64,000 nucleotides of DNA from Cyrtodaria siliqua (lineage: Eukaryota; Mollusca; Bivalvia; Adapedonta; Hiatellidae): contig JAWPHD010003091.1 in the NCBI GenBank assembly GCA_037043455.1, positions 164,991 to 228,990 of the forward strand, written 5' to 3'. The notes beneath the pieces are model-generated. The model searched no databases and was not told the origin of the DNA. It was given only the letters and a program-made list of their open reading frames with translations. Both the position numbers and the translations under genes were made by a program. Below, piece by piece: positions 63,300 through 64,000 of the stretch. Within the stretch, counting starts at the first letter, position 1, and every line of letters begins with the position of its first letter.

Positions 63300-64000
63300 A
63301 TGTTTATATGTTTATATATGATATATAGGTCATGACTATGCCATTTGTAAACGTTCAACTTCGATCTATGTGTATGTCATGGAAAGTCCATCTTTTCTAT
63401 CTATGTATGCCATGACAATATCGTGCTCATTTCAATAAAATACCAGATTCTGAGAAAAAGTTCTGTGTTTCGAAGTGGCATTAGTGATACTGAATACATA
63501 GTTTTTATATTGAGCATCGAATTAAGAGTTATCAAATCATAATTCATTTTACCTTATATTCAGACATAAGTATTTGAGAACACGTAAATAAAACCCATAC
63601 TTTTAAGCACCCTATCACTTAGTATATAACCTGAACACATGGTTAGAGTTTTAAATAAACGGGTTTGTAGTGCATTTTTCCGTTATTTGGTTTAAACATA
63701 TTTATTACGAAATCATGCATAACTACATTTAACAGTACATTAAGTAAAGATTGGAACGAAAGAAAACATAAGTTCCTCTCCTTGGAAAACGTGTTTACAA
63801 TTCAAGTATGTATTGATAGCTACGAACATACTAGATGACTGAAACCACAATGGTGAAGTAGTAATATTATTTATCAGCGTCACATTGTTTTCTGTTAATT
63901 ATTGCTTAAACAACTTAAAAATAAAATAAAAATACAAAAGGAATAAAGAAATATGATGATAGATGGTGAAGGAAAACATAAACAAAAGTAATTCGATACA
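63300..64000. other. Gene-free right edge
   Basis: AT-rich, with no gene or clear repeat. A word pair shared with 60750-60800 (AACGGGTTTGTAGT, then TTTTTCCGTTATTTG) hints at one more old dispersed repeat. Confidence 0.4.

Overview
The window is animal nuclear DNA, AT-rich and packed with repeats. It is most likely from a bivalve mollusc, probably a heterodont clam. Three things support this: two spliced genes with clear animal orthologues, a LINE reading frame of invertebrate type, and many dispersed elements with a tandem-repeat core between conserved ends. That last architecture is well known from bivalves (tandem-repeat-containing MITEs of Donax, pearl/Cv elements of oysters). Nothing bacterial or viral was seen. 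The species call is inference.

Two host genes can be rebuilt exon by exon, with every splice phase agreeing. On the minus strand, 33642 to 13283 is a complete PIF1 DNA helicase gene: 10 coding exons and a 636-residue protein with all helicase motifs. On the plus strand, 39711 to 45560 is a complete TTC33 gene: 4 coding exons and a 270-residue TPR protein. The genes are head to head, about 6 kb apart. PIF1 is a replication and G-quadruplex helicase; TTC33 is a small TPR protein of poorly known function. No functional link between them is visible.

Layout. 1-3.56 kb: LINE with an intact frame, running off the left edge. 3.6-13.3 kb: SINE pieces, tandem-repeat elements, minisatellites. 13.3-33.6 kb: PIF1, whose introns hold at least seven tandem-repeat elements and MITEs. 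Intron 1 contains a 5.9-kb element with a 145-bp satellite organised into near-identical 1,474-bp higher-order repeats. 33.7-39.7 kb: a nest of fold-back elements, SINEs and MITEs. 39.7-45.6 kb: TTC33. 45.6-64 kb: no host gene recognised; tandem-repeat elements, a LINE 3' end, a 51-bp-arm hairpin, a 31-bp minisatellite, a TTAA element split by another element, and a 29-bp minisatellite.

Most worth a second look: (1) several unrelated tandem-repeat families carry perfect composite nuclear-receptor sites built from AGGTCA (Rev-DR2, ERE, DR1, IR1, TCAAGGTCA), so some loci hold tens of sites. (2) Four separate tandem duplications start at exon edges: three in PIF1 and one in TTC33. Three of them copy a 3' splice site plus the head of its exon. 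(3) Different repeat cores share the same terminal modules. (4) PIF1 intron 9 has a GC-AG boundary. All coordinates were read by eye; repeat boundaries are approximate unless a target-site duplication is given.
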